NCBI GenBank assembly: GCA_030427705.1
Contig: JAUIBR010000003.1
Location: 124,001 to 188,000, forward strand
Source: a bacterium
Lineage (GTDB): Bacteria > Myxococcota_A > Bradymonadia > Bradymonadales > Bradymonadaceae
Length of the DNA stretch: 64,000 nt
Reading direction: 5' to 3'
Under the pieces are notes generated by a model. That model had not been told where the DNA came from, did no database searches, and saw only the letters and a program-made list of their open reading frames with translations. The translations under genes were made by a program, and so were the position numbers. Shown piece after piece: positions 26,610 through 34,906 of the stretch; the first letter of the stretch is position 1, and every line of letters starts with the position of its first letter.

Positions 26610-28259
26610 ATGTCGCTTCAAGAGTCCTTGAAAAAACTGTCGGTTGCACCCGGTGGAGCAGCCGCAACAGCGCATGCGAGCACCGTCTTGAAGGCACTTG
26701 AAGAGTGCCCAACCCCACCGCAGATAGAAGCGTTGCTTGAGCACGTGGTTATCTTCGCAGTGATCGGTCGAGGTAAAGAGATGTTGGACGCACTCAAGCC
26801 CTGGCGGTCCACATACCCGGATGAAATCCGGCAGATGGAAGTGCTGCTGAACGTGACCGAAAAGCCAGCCGCCGCCGCATATGAGTTCAAGCGTCATGCG
26901 GAATCGCTGGCGCCCATTCAAGGCGTCAGTGTCATCAACGCTTTCATGCGCGGTGACCTCAATGGCGCGATCGAACTGGCCAGGGACGCCGATTGGTTCA
27001 TGGATGCGTTGGAGTCCACCGACGGGTTCATCTACGCCGTCTGGGCGCTCTCGCTTCAAGAGGAATTCGAAGAAGCGACCGAGTTAGTCGACACGTGGAA
27101 GGCTAAAAACAACCAGCGTGACTCACGCGCCGATCATCAGATTCTGCGCTTGGAAGCGACGCTGTCGTCCTACCGCGCCAATTTCGAGCATGAAGTTCGT
27201 TGCTTAGAGGAGGCCGTTTACATCGCTGAAGCCAATGATCTGGGCTTGGAGCTCACATTCTCGAAAGCTGCCTTGGCCGCTGCCTATGCACACCTTGGAG
27301 ACATTGAAGCCGCTGAAGCCATCGTGTCTGAATGGGATGAGACGCCAACAGGCAACCTCGTTGATGCCTATCGGCACCTAGCGCTGACCGACGTTGCGAT
27401 GCTCTCAAAGGACTGGGACGGCGCACAGCGACACGCTGAGCGCGTGTTGGAGTTCTACAGCCTGCGGCGCAATCCAGTTTTGTATCAGCACGTGCGATTT
27501 GTATTGGCTCTGGTGGCCACCAAGTCTGAATTTCGTGGTGCATTGGACGAGTTCGCCCGCGCGGTAGGAACCTTGCCGACAAAACGAATGCTCACACGTC
27601 TGGACGAGCTAGAGCGTCTGTGGGCAGCCGGTTTTCGTGCCCCGCGCGAGTTGAGTGTTCAAGAGCGAACTCGACACCACGTCATCGACCGCCCCCTTCC
27701 TCGCCTTTGGTACCCAACATCAGCCATTCAAGCCGAGCTTTATGTCGACCAGGTTCGAGGCCTTTTTTATGCCAAAGGGCGTGGTCCATTTTTCCTCACA
27801 GGATTTCCCAAGCGATTGGAAATGCTGCATTTGTTGACCAGTTCACCCGGTTTCGCGTCGACGACGGCGGAGCTATTCCAGCACGTTTGGGGCATGGAAT
27901 ATGTGTCGTCGCGACATGAAAACAAAGTGCATGTGACCGCGCATCGATTGCGAAAACTCGTCTGCGAACTGAGTGGATTGGAAGGTTTGGTATCGGTCGC
28001 AGACGATACCATCCAGCTCGAGACATTTGATGTGCGAGCGGTCACAATCAAGGACAGCTCCGGTGCGCCTACGATGACCAGTTTGGATGAGCGGATCGTC
28101 AACCTGTTGCAGGCGGGAAACTCGCTTCCGGCCTCAGATCTAGAGGTTCATTTTGGGGTTAGTCGATCGACGATTCACTCGGCCTTGAAACGGTTGATAG
28201 CCACCGAGCAGATTGGACGAACAGGTAAAGGTAGAGCAACAAAGTATGTCATAAAATGA
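26610..28259 (+). CDS. TPR protein with two C-terminal DNA-binding domains
   Basis: A 549-residue cytosolic regulator. Residues 1-350 are helical repeats of the TPR kind (AAAYAHLGDIEAAEAIVSEW, ALTDVAMLSKDWDGAQRHAE). An OmpR-like winged helix follows (about 385-460; AELFQHVWG, ENKVHVTAHRLRKLVCEL). The last 65 residues form a second winged helix (NLLQAGNSLPASDLEVHFG, SRSTIHSALKRLIATEQIG). It looks like a one-component regulator with a protein- or signal-sensing TPR part. ATG 26610 is preferred over a GTG 11 codons upstream, although neither has a clear ribosome binding site. It diverges from the 24775 lipoprotein, a plausible target. Confidence 0.75.
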   Translation: MSLQESLKKLSVAPGGAAATAHASTVLKALEECPTPPQIEALLEHVVIFAVIGRGKEMLDALKPWRSTYPDEIRQMEVLLNVTEKPAAAAYEFKRHAESLAPIQGVSVINAFMRGDLNGAIELARDADWFMDALESTDGFIYAVWALSLQEEFEEATELVDTWKAKNNQRDSRADHQILRLEATLSSYRANFEHEVRCLEEAVYIAEANDLGLELTFSKAALAAAYAHLGDIEAAEAIVSEWDETPTGNLVDAYRHLALTDVAMLSKDWDGAQRHAERVLEFYSLRRNPVLYQHVRFVLALVATKSEFRGALDEFARAVGTLPTKRMLTRLDELERLWAAGFRAPRELSVQERTRHHVIDRPLPRLWYPTSAIQAELYVDQVRGLFYAKGRGPFFLTGFPKRLEMLHLLTSSPGFASTTAELFQHVWGMEYVSSRHENKVHVTAHRLRKLVCELSGLEGLVSVADDTIQLETFDVRAVTIKDSSGAPTMTSLDERIVNLLQAGNSLPASDLEVHFGVSRSTIHSALKRLIATEQIGRTGKGRATKYVIK

Positions 28260-28266
28260 CATACTT
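28242..28266. terminator. Palindrome spanning two convergent stop codons
   Basis: AAGTATGTCAT and ATGACATACTT form an 11-pair stem with an AAA loop. It contains the TGA of the TPR regulator and reaches the stop of the convergent membrane gene. It could terminate both transcripts, but it is AT-rich with no T run. Confidence 0.5.
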
Positions 28267-28585
28267 ATGCTTTGTTCTTCAGAACGATATACAAGGCGAG
28301 TCCGCCGCAGACGCCTAGAATGGCGGTGGTTGCGATGACCCCTGCCATGCCTTTTGAGCCCAACTCTTCGCGGTCCCGAATGGCGATGGTTGTGACAATG
28401 AATGCAGAGAATACCAGGTCCCAGGTTAGACCTGACAGTCCGCCCGCACCCCAAAGTGCTTGGGTCCAGAACGTGACCATGTCGGGGCCGTGCTCAATAA
28501 AGAAGGTCGCAAAGAGGCCCCAACTGACGAGGAGTCCAGCGATACCAAAGAATGCGATGAGTGCGGTGGAACGACCGTGTTTCAT
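28265..28585 (-). CDS. Small membrane protein, DUF2834-like
   Basis: A 106-residue protein with three predicted membrane segments (about 8-28, 52-72 and 82-102). The spacing and the motif FFIEHGPDMVTFWTQAL before a WDLVFSAFIV helix resemble the DUF2834 family of small membrane proteins of unknown role. The gene is monocistronic: it ends inside the palindrome shared with the convergent TPR regulator, and its start lies 27 bases from the divergent lipoprotein gene. Confidence 0.65.
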   Translation of the reverse strand: MKHGRSTALIAFFGIAGLLVSWGLFATFFIEHGPDMVTFWTQALWGAGGLSGLTWDLVFSAFIVTTIAIRDREELGSKGMAGVIATTAILGVCGGLALYIVLKNKA

Positions 28586-28612
28586 TTTCGGACCTTGCGG
28601 TAGAGTGGCGCC

Positions 28613-29116
28613 ATGAAGTTCGTGATGATCATGTTAGCGCTGCTGGCCATTGGATGCGACCAGCCTGAAAAGCCGGCATCTCCACCAAAGAAGGTCGAAG
28701 CCGCGAAAGCCCCTGTCGAGAAGCCCGCATCAACGCCGACAAGCAAACCCGCCAAGGCCGCACAAAACCTAGGCGACCTGCTCGAAGGTTTAGACTCCAT
28801 CACCATCGCTGAGCGGAGCATTCAAGCTGCAGACATGGGTGGCGACGCGGCGCACCCCAAGGTCACGACCATCACCGACCCCGAGGCCATCCGAAAGTTC
28901 GTTTTGGCTGCGGGCCAACGGACTCGTCCCAAACCGCTGGACGCCGACGCCCCTTGCATCATCTGGGCTGATGCGGTGTTCCAAGCAAACGGCCGCTCAC
29001 TGGCCTCATTCGCCATCGGTTGCGCTCCGGGCGAATTTCAGGAGTTCAGGGATGTGCGGAGCAAGCAGAAGTACGTTCCGAAATCCGCAGAACGACTCGC
29101 TGAGTTAGTTCAATAG
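28613..29116 (+). CDS. Lipoprotein with Pro/Ala/Lys-rich linker
   Basis: A 167-residue protein with signal MKFVMIMLALLAIGC (Cys 15) and a Lys/Pro/Ala-rich linker (about 18-50) of the type that can span peptidoglycan. A small mixed domain follows (about 55-165) with two Cys (PCIIWADAVF and SFAIGCAPGEF). It is of unknown family. Its last seven bases overlap the convergent LRR gene. Confidence 0.72.
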   Translation: MKFVMIMLALLAIGCDQPEKPASPPKKVEAAKAPVEKPASTPTSKPAKAAQNLGDLLEGLDSITIAERSIQAADMGGDAAHPKVTTITDPEAIRKFVLAAGQRTRPKPLDADAPCIIWADAVFQANGRSLASFAIGCAPGEFQEFRDVRSKQKYVPKSAERLAELVQ

Positions 29117-29877
29117 CTAAAGTCAGCATGTGGGACGAGTCGCGCCAACTCAGCAGTGAAGCAGTCCTCAGGAAGCGCGAGTTCGTTGAGATGCGTCAGC
29201 CTCGCAGCCAAGGCATCGACGTGTGCACCCACGGCGGGTCCCACCATGCTGGATGTCACTTTGAGCGTGAGCAGCCCATCCACCACGTTTTGGAGCGCAG
29301 ACCACGCATCGGCTGACGTCAGGTCTGCCCCTTCCACTGCGAGATGCTTCAACGAAGGTGCTTGCAGAGATTCCAGCAGATGCGTGAATTCCGTTCCGTC
29401 TCTGAATGCGATCTCTAGCGTGTGTAGTTCTGGAAATCTTGTTGCTGCGATTGTGTGGATAGAGGTTGAGTCAACCGACCCTCTCAGCCGCAGTTCTTGG
29501 AGCATGTTGGGTAAGGATGTAAGCCCGTCGAACTGACCTGCGAGTTCGATGGATGTCACATCTGGCAAGGTCTTCAAAAGGTTGTCCAAGTCGCCCCATT
29601 TACCTTTCGCAAGTGAATCCGACCCAAGATAGCCCTCAACCATTCCGAATATGGTGACCCTCGGGAATGGCCCCGCCGCAATCACTGCAGCGACAGCTTC
29701 GCTCTGATCGGGTGCATAGCTGAACATCAAGGCGCCGGTGCCCGCGACCAGCCTTTTGAGGGTGGCGGAGTCCGCTATGGGATTCGTGTAGTCCCTATCG
29801 CAGCCATCACAGCTGACTTTTTGAGTCCGAACGGACCACGAAACCAGAGATTCGCAGATATCGCACCAACAGATCAC
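29110..29877 (-). CDS. Zinc-ribbon plus leucine-rich-repeat protein
   Basis: A 255-residue protein starting with GTG; GGGAGGT precedes it. The first 30 residues hold two Cys pairs (CDIC and CDGC) typical of a zinc ribbon. Residues about 90-250 have leucine-rich-repeat spacing (VTSIELAGQFDGLTSL, LQELRLRG, LHTLEIAFRDG, LKHLAVEGADLT). It is probably a cytosolic protein-binding scaffold; I know no named family with this pair. It lies 33 bases after the hydrolase gene and may share its transcript. Confidence 0.7.
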   Translation of the reverse strand: MICWCDICESLVSWSVRTQKVSCDGCDRDYTNPIADSATLKRLVAGTGALMFSYAPDQSEAVAAVIAAGPFPRVTIFGMVEGYLGSDSLAKGKWGDLDNLLKTLPDVTSIELAGQFDGLTSLPNMLQELRLRGSVDSTSIHTIAATRFPELHTLEIAFRDGTEFTHLLESLQAPSLKHLAVEGADLTSADAWSALQNVVDGLLTLKVTSSMVGPAVGAHVDALAARLTHLNELALPEDCFTAELARLVPHADFSY

Positions 29878-29910
29878 CGGGACCTCCCAGGAATTCCAAG
29901 AGTGTAGAGA

Positions 29911-31188
29911 CTAGGGCTTGGCAGGTCCGTCATCAATCTGCAACGCAGCTAGAATATGCGGATAGACGTCGGGATGGTTTTGCAGCTCGTGGTGCAAGAT
30001 GCCGCCGTGCGTCGACGTGTGAATCTTGAAATCGGTGTGCGCGACAAATGGTCCGGATGCGCTTGGTGACTGCACCAGAAGGTCGCCCAGGTAGTAGCTG
30101 ATGGGGTTGTTGGCGTTCTTGGTGATCGTGGCCGAGATGAAGTGGTGAGACGCGTGTTTGATGGGCAGATCTTGAGGTTCATCCGTGGGAATGGTCCACT
30201 GTTCCTCGACCACCCGGCCTTCACCAAGGTCCTTCACACCTGCACTGCGCGCGTCCAAGATTCGATACAGAACCTGCGTTGCGGGGAGGTCGACCGCAGC
30301 AAAAATGTCGGTTGCTAAAACCTCGCCGATACGAGCCAGAGGCGCTCCATCGTGAGGTGAGGCGAGGTAGAAGACGTTTTGCACGAGCTCTGGCCACCGC
30401 ATCTGGTAGCGCTCCGCCTGCATCGACGCACTACGCGTGACGAGGCCGCCCATGCTGTGGCCGATGATCGTCAGGCGTTCGATCTCGACCGGGTAGTTTC
30501 GGACGAAGAACTCCAAGCCATTCGCCAGGTCGCGACCGTTGTCCACGATGGCGCGGCCGGTGTTGTAGCGCAGGTAGACGGGGGTCACCCCAATGTCGCG
30601 CTCCAGCATTGAACCAAACGTGGCATCCGGCTCGCCGTGAAAGTCCTCGGATTCAAGTGCCCAGCACCATTCGGTCGTGCCCAAACCATGGACAAAGACA
30701 ACGACGTGCGATTTGGCGTCTTCGATCTCGAAGTCACGCCAGTCCAGATACGCATCGCCGTGCCGCATCACCATTTGGATTTCGAGTGGGCTTTCTGTGT
30801 CCTCAAGGAAGTCGCCGATCGCTGCGTTCAATAGCGCGAGCGTCGCATCACCCGCCCAGTGCTTGGACGGAACGATATCTGAACGGATTGGAATCGGTGT
30901 GTCGGGGTAGCCTTCCTGTGGCTCGCTCAGCCGCTTCATCACGACATCTAGCCCCAGATCTGTAATCGCCTCGATCGAGCGGTTAACCGCTTTAATCGTG
31001 CCCAAAACACCCATCGTCGCGGAGCGGCGCACACGATCAACATCACGCAGAGGCTGGCGCCACGAGCTGTCCTCGGGCACAAGCGCGCTCACCGCACGAG
31101 CCGTGGACTCATTGCCCTCGTGAACCAGATTCACAGTGGCGTCCACGCCGTCATGAATCAGTTGTTTTATGCCTCTCCACCGCTTCAT
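29911..31188 (-). CDS. Alpha/beta-hydrolase, lipase-like
   Basis: A 425-residue protein. The lipase fold is clear: oxyanion segment VVVFVHGLGTTEWCW, then TIIGHSMGGLVTRS with the nucleophile Ser in GHSMGG. A possible Asp and a HHELQ or ASHHF His follow later. The N-terminal 120 residues are helical (MKRWRGIKQLIHDGVDATV). No signal peptide is seen. The family includes PGAP1-like and polyester or acyl esterases; the substrate is unknown. A longer reading frame is possible, but it would translate a GGTTCTTGG repeat, so ATG 31188 is preferred. The acyl-CoA ligase gene lies just upstream on the same strand, separated by a terminator. Confidence 0.82.
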   Translation of the reverse strand: MKRWRGIKQLIHDGVDATVNLVHEGNESTARAVSALVPEDSSWRQPLRDVDRVRRSATMGVLGTIKAVNRSIEAITDLGLDVVMKRLSEPQEGYPDTPIPIRSDIVPSKHWAGDATLALLNAAIGDFLEDTESPLEIQMVMRHGDAYLDWRDFEIEDAKSHVVVFVHGLGTTEWCWALESEDFHGEPDATFGSMLERDIGVTPVYLRYNTGRAIVDNGRDLANGLEFFVRNYPVEIERLTIIGHSMGGLVTRSASMQAERYQMRWPELVQNVFYLASPHDGAPLARIGEVLATDIFAAVDLPATQVLYRILDARSAGVKDLGEGRVVEEQWTIPTDEPQDLPIKHASHHFISATITKNANNPISYYLGDLLVQSPSASGPFVAHTDFKIHTSTHGGILHHELQNHPDVYPHILAALQIDDGPAKP

Positions 31189-31192
31189 TCGT

Positions 31193-31227
31193 TTTTGGTT
31201 CTTGGTTCTTGGTTCTTGGTTCTTGGT
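31193..31227. repeat. GGTTCTTGG tandem repeats, family D
   Basis: Four near-perfect copies of GGTTCTTG lie just upstream of the lipase start. Here the repeat is at the 5' side of its neighbour, and on the minus strand reads CCAAGAACC. It also creates a false N-terminal extension of the lipase frame. Confidence 0.8.
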
Positions 31228-31271
31228 CGAGCTGGGTTTGAAACTAATACGATTCCGCAAAGGGCAAGAAA

Positions 31272-31302
31272 CAAAAACGGCAGCTCATGAATGAGCTGCC
31301 GT
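31272..31302 (-). terminator. Terminator of the acyl-CoA ligase gene
   Basis: ACGGCAGCTCAT and ATGAGCTGCCGT form a perfect 12-pair stem with a two-base loop. On the minus strand it is followed by TTTTTG. It lies about 30 bases after the ligase stop. Confidence 0.9.
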
Positions 31303-31332
31303 CTTACTGTCTTAACCAGCTTCCCCGTCTTA

Positions 31333-33171
31333 CTAAGCGGGTTTCTTAGCGCTGCTGTACATGTCGTTGATCATGTCAGCGTAGTGGTCGTACGTCGGTC
31401 CACGCTTGACCTTCAACGATGCCGTCATCAGCCCGCTCTCAACCGTGAGTGGTGGGATGACGCGGAAGTACTTGATGGTCTCGAAGGAAGCGAGCGACTC
31501 ATTGACCTCGTCGATATGCTTCTGGATGACCTCTTTGACCGCATCGCTCTGGGGGTCGTTGGCATTGCCGGTCTGATCGGCCCAAGCTTCCAACTCTTCA
31601 GGGTCGATGGCCACCAGCGCCGTCACGTAGTTGCGCGTATCAGCGATGGTGATGCATTCCTGTACGAAGGTCAGCGTCTTCACGCGGCTTTCGAGCTTCG
31701 CTGGGGCGATGTACTTACCGCCCGAGGTCTTCATCAGCTCTTTCTTACGGCCGGTGATTTTGATGAAACCTTCAACATCCGAACCAAGGTCGCCGGTGTG
31801 GAACCAACCTTCGTCGTCGAATGCGTCAGCGGTTGCATCCGGGCGATTGAGGTAACCAGCCGTGATGTTTGGTCCCTTCGCCAGGATTTCTCCGTCGCTT
31901 GCGATCTTGATTTCGATGTCTGGGAATGGCTTTCCAACCGTTCCCAACATGAAGTCGTCAGGCAGGTTCGTCGTCAGACCTGGGCAGGTCTCGGTGAGAC
32001 CGTATGCTTCAAGCAGGTTCAGGTTCATCGCCAGGAAGAACTCGTGGACCGGCACGCTCAATGGTGCCGAACCTGATAGAAGCACTTCGGCACGGTCGAA
32101 TCCAAGTGCGGCACGAAGCTTCGACAGGACGAGCTTGTCAGCAAAACCCAACTTGAAGCTCAGGAAGCCAGGGACTGGCTTGCCCTTACTGCGGTAAGGG
32201 ATGGTTGCCTTGCCCGTGTTGATGGCCCAGTGGAAGAGTTTTTGGCGAATCGGAGGTGCGCCAGCGACCTTCGTTTCGATCTTCGCCATCATCTTCTCGT
32301 ACACACGTGGCGCAGCTGGGAAGAAGCCAGGTCGTGTTTCGCCGAGGTCCTCGCCGAGCGTCGGAATGCTTGAGATGACGATCGGGGAATCGAAGAACGG
32401 GCCGGCGAGCTCAATCAAGCGACCGAAGGAGTGTGCAAGCGGAAGGAACAGGAAGAACCCGCCGTCCATCACGTTGCCGGAGCCAAAGATGCCGGTTTGG
32501 TCAGCACTCTCGAGCATGGCGAGCATGTTTCCGTTCGTCTGGATGACGCCTTTTGGCGGTCCAGTCGTTCCGGAGGTGTAGGTATAGGTCGCGGTGTCGT
32601 CGCGCTTTGGCTGATCGTAGCGTCGCTTGCGGTCTGCGGCAGTCTCTTCCAACTTTTCGGCACCGCGTGCCTCGAGGTCGGCCAGGCTCTCCCAATCGTC
32701 GGCGGGGTCGATGCCTTCCGGGTTCATCACGACGATGTGCTGAACTTTGACGTCTTCGGCTGGGTAGTCGTTGTCGAAGAACGTGAAGCCATTGCGCATT
32801 TCACGGGTTTTCTCCAGACCGGCTTTGTCCTCGACGATCGCGATGATCGCCTCGGTGTCAGTGTGCAGATATCCAACTTCTTCGGGCAGAAGCGACGAAT
32901 AGACGGGAACCGTACGCAGACCGACAGAAAGTGCGCCGAAGTCGCATGCAATCCAATCGTAGTTAGGGCTACCCAGAATCGAGATGGCGGCGCGGTCAGG
33001 GACTTCATCGATCGCGGTCAGCAAACCTGCGGCGATTTTATCCATGCGCTCTGAGAGTTCGGTGTACGAGACGTCCACCCAACTTCCGCCTTGTTTGTGG
33101 CGGACAGCAGCTCGGTTAGGGCTTTCTTCGATACGTCGGCGAAGCATTCCAGCAATAGTCTGGTCAGTCAT
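31333..33171 (-). CDS. Long-chain fatty acid-CoA ligase
   Basis: A 612-residue AMP-forming acyl-CoA synthetase of the FadD15/FAA type. It activates long-chain fatty acids with ATP and CoA. Motifs are in order: the P-loop YTYTSGTTGPPKG (about 195), LEAYGLTETCP (about 405), GWFHTGDLG (about 480) and the A10-like GRKKELMKTSGGKYIAP (about 500). Catalytic Lys in the last part is present. ATG 33171 (MTDQTIAGM) aligns with the usual N-terminus; a 27-residue extension is unlikely. A strong terminator follows, so the gene is probably monocistronic. Confidence 0.92.
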   Translation of the reverse strand: MTDQTIAGMLRRRIEESPNRAAVRHKQGGSWVDVSYTELSERMDKIAAGLLTAIDEVPDRAAISILGSPNYDWIACDFGALSVGLRTVPVYSSLLPEEVGYLHTDTEAIIAIVEDKAGLEKTREMRNGFTFFDNDYPAEDVKVQHIVVMNPEGIDPADDWESLADLEARGAEKLEETAADRKRRYDQPKRDDTATYTYTSGTTGPPKGVIQTNGNMLAMLESADQTGIFGSGNVMDGGFFLFLPLAHSFGRLIELAGPFFDSPIVISSIPTLGEDLGETRPGFFPAAPRVYEKMMAKIETKVAGAPPIRQKLFHWAINTGKATIPYRSKGKPVPGFLSFKLGFADKLVLSKLRAALGFDRAEVLLSGSAPLSVPVHEFFLAMNLNLLEAYGLTETCPGLTTNLPDDFMLGTVGKPFPDIEIKIASDGEILAKGPNITAGYLNRPDATADAFDDEGWFHTGDLGSDVEGFIKITGRKKELMKTSGGKYIAPAKLESRVKTLTFVQECITIADTRNYVTALVAIDPEELEAWADQTGNANDPQSDAVKEVIQKHIDEVNESLASFETIKYFRVIPPLTVESGLMTASLKVKRGPTYDHYADMINDMYSSAKKPA

Positions 33172-33329
33172 TGGTTCCAGTACTCCGTCTAAAAACAGTG
33201 TTGTTGTAACAGGCGCACAAATTGGCAGTGGACGGGCGCATCCGCAAGCCAAATCGAACGTTTACGCGCCACACAGTCGGTTTTGAGTGGATTTGGATGT
33301 TGAAAAGTGACCGAAGGTTCGGATGAGGA

Positions 33330-34676
33330 TCAGTCCGACCAGACCCAGATTTGATTGAGGTCTTTGTGGCGCATGATTTCGGCTAGCTGAACTTTGACGT
33401 CATCGGTGACAACGGCGTCACGTGTGACGATCGGAACCCCATCACCAGTGGTGATGGGTCGGCTAAACACCATGCCAGGTTGAAGGTCATCGAGGCTGAC
33501 GGAGGTTTCTTCCAAGATCACGGAAGGCGATTCTACGGTGAACTCCATGAATTCCTTGGCCAGCCCTTGGTGCAATTCACCACTCTGAACCCAAACATCG
33601 ATCATCTCGAGCACTTTCTCGGTATCTCGCTTCTGAGTCTTTGCGATCACCAGCTCACGTTGGTAGAGGCTGCAAATCTTCAACACCTGACAGGCAACTC
33701 GCCGACGTTCATCGCGCAATTGCTTGCTGTCTGGGCGCTCCAGATAGTTTGCGACGACTTTGGCAACGGCTTTCAGTGTCGGGATCGCGGCGATCGCGTT
33801 TGCTCCGAGCGCTGGATGGAATTCCCAGACAATCCGGTCATCGACATCGAAGTCGTTGATCGAAACCCGGAAGAGTGATGGCGGCGCGTTAAGTAGTCCG
33901 ATCCAGTGGATCATCGCTGCGCGTTCGATCGTTTTGCGTTGTTCCGGATGTAAACCAAGGAACTTTGTGAACGGCACCACCATCTCGCGGACGCGCTGTG
34001 TGTGTTGCGCGATCTTGGGTTCCCCGACCGTGGTGACGGCAACCATGGCCTGCAGCATGGCGTCGAAGCTGTCTTCCAGGTCTGCATATAGCGTGAGGAT
34101 ACGCTCCGACTTTTCGCGAACCTCGGCGGTTCGTTCTTCGACCAGACACTCAAGGTTGTGGTTGAACGCTTTGAGCTGCTCGTTCTGGGCTTGAATTCTC
34201 TCTTTGAACGCCCGATTTTCCACCAACACGCGGCGTTGTTCGATCGCGGCTTTCAGGGTTTCTTCGAGCTTTGTGAGCGACCACGGCTTGGTGAGAAAGC
34301 GAAACACCTGGCCCTGATTGACGGCAGCGATCGCAACATCGAGGCCTGCATCACCAGTCGCCAACACACGGATGGTCTCTGGCTTCGTCTTTTGGATGGC
34401 CTGTAGAAGCTCAATGCCTTGCATTCCTGGCATATTCTGGTCGGCGACCACTACGGCACAGGGCGTCGACTCCAAGATCTTCAGTGCCTCTTCGCCATTG
34501 GTGGCTGTCAACACGGAGTACCCCAGGTGGTCGGCCTGCCGTTCAATGGTCCGCAGGACGATGTCTTCGTCGTCGACCAGTAAGATGACTTCGTCAGCGT
34601 GAAGCTGCTCCATCATCTCGTTAATATCGACAACACGCGTTGAAGCTGATTTTTCAGCGTGATCGTTCGTGCCCAT
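33330..34676 (-). CDS. RpfG-like response regulator with degenerate HD domain
   Basis: A 448-residue protein. The receiver domain (about 28-145) is intact: VDDED, phospho-Asp in VVADQNMPGMQG, LATGD and FLTKPW. A coiled coil follows (about 150-205). The next part has the order of an HD-GYP domain (IAQHTQRVREM, AAMIHWIGLLNAP, EFHPALGANAI), but HD has become HW, HHE is missing and no GYP is present. Cyclic-di-GMP cleavage is therefore unlikely; it may act by phospho-dependent protein binding. No kinase gene is adjacent. Confidence 0.85.
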   Translation of the reverse strand: MGTNDHAEKSASTRVVDINEMMEQLHADEVILLVDDEDIVLRTIERQADHLGYSVLTATNGEEALKILESTPCAVVVADQNMPGMQGIELLQAIQKTKPETIRVLATGDAGLDVAIAAVNQGQVFRFLTKPWSLTKLEETLKAAIEQRRVLVENRAFKERIQAQNEQLKAFNHNLECLVEERTAEVREKSERILTLYADLEDSFDAMLQAMVAVTTVGEPKIAQHTQRVREMVVPFTKFLGLHPEQRKTIERAAMIHWIGLLNAPPSLFRVSINDFDVDDRIVWEFHPALGANAIAAIPTLKAVAKVVANYLERPDSKQLRDERRRVACQVLKICSLYQRELVIAKTQKRDTEKVLEMIDVWVQSGELHQGLAKEFMEFTVESPSVILEETSVSLDDLQPGMVFSRPITTGDGVPIVTRDAVVTDDVKVQLAEIMRHKDLNQIWVWSD

Positions 34677-34906
34677 AAATAGCTACTACAAAAACTGACA
34701 GGCTGGGTGCCCTCACCACTAAATTTAACGAGAATAATGTGATTTGGGTAGCATTTTTTGTCGTCGAAACAATGAACCAGACAACACGCAACCCTCGTGG
34801 GTCAGATGGCATTAGAGCCACTAGAGATTCTTGAAAAGCGATGGTTTCAGGGCTAGAGTCAACCTAACGAAACTCAATGTTTACAAGTCATCCCTGCGAG
34901 GATCTC

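Noticed and set aside
29911-31260. Longer N-terminus of the lipase-like protein
   Set aside because: The extra 24 residues are encoded by the GGTTCTTGG repeat; the ATG at 31188 is a better start.
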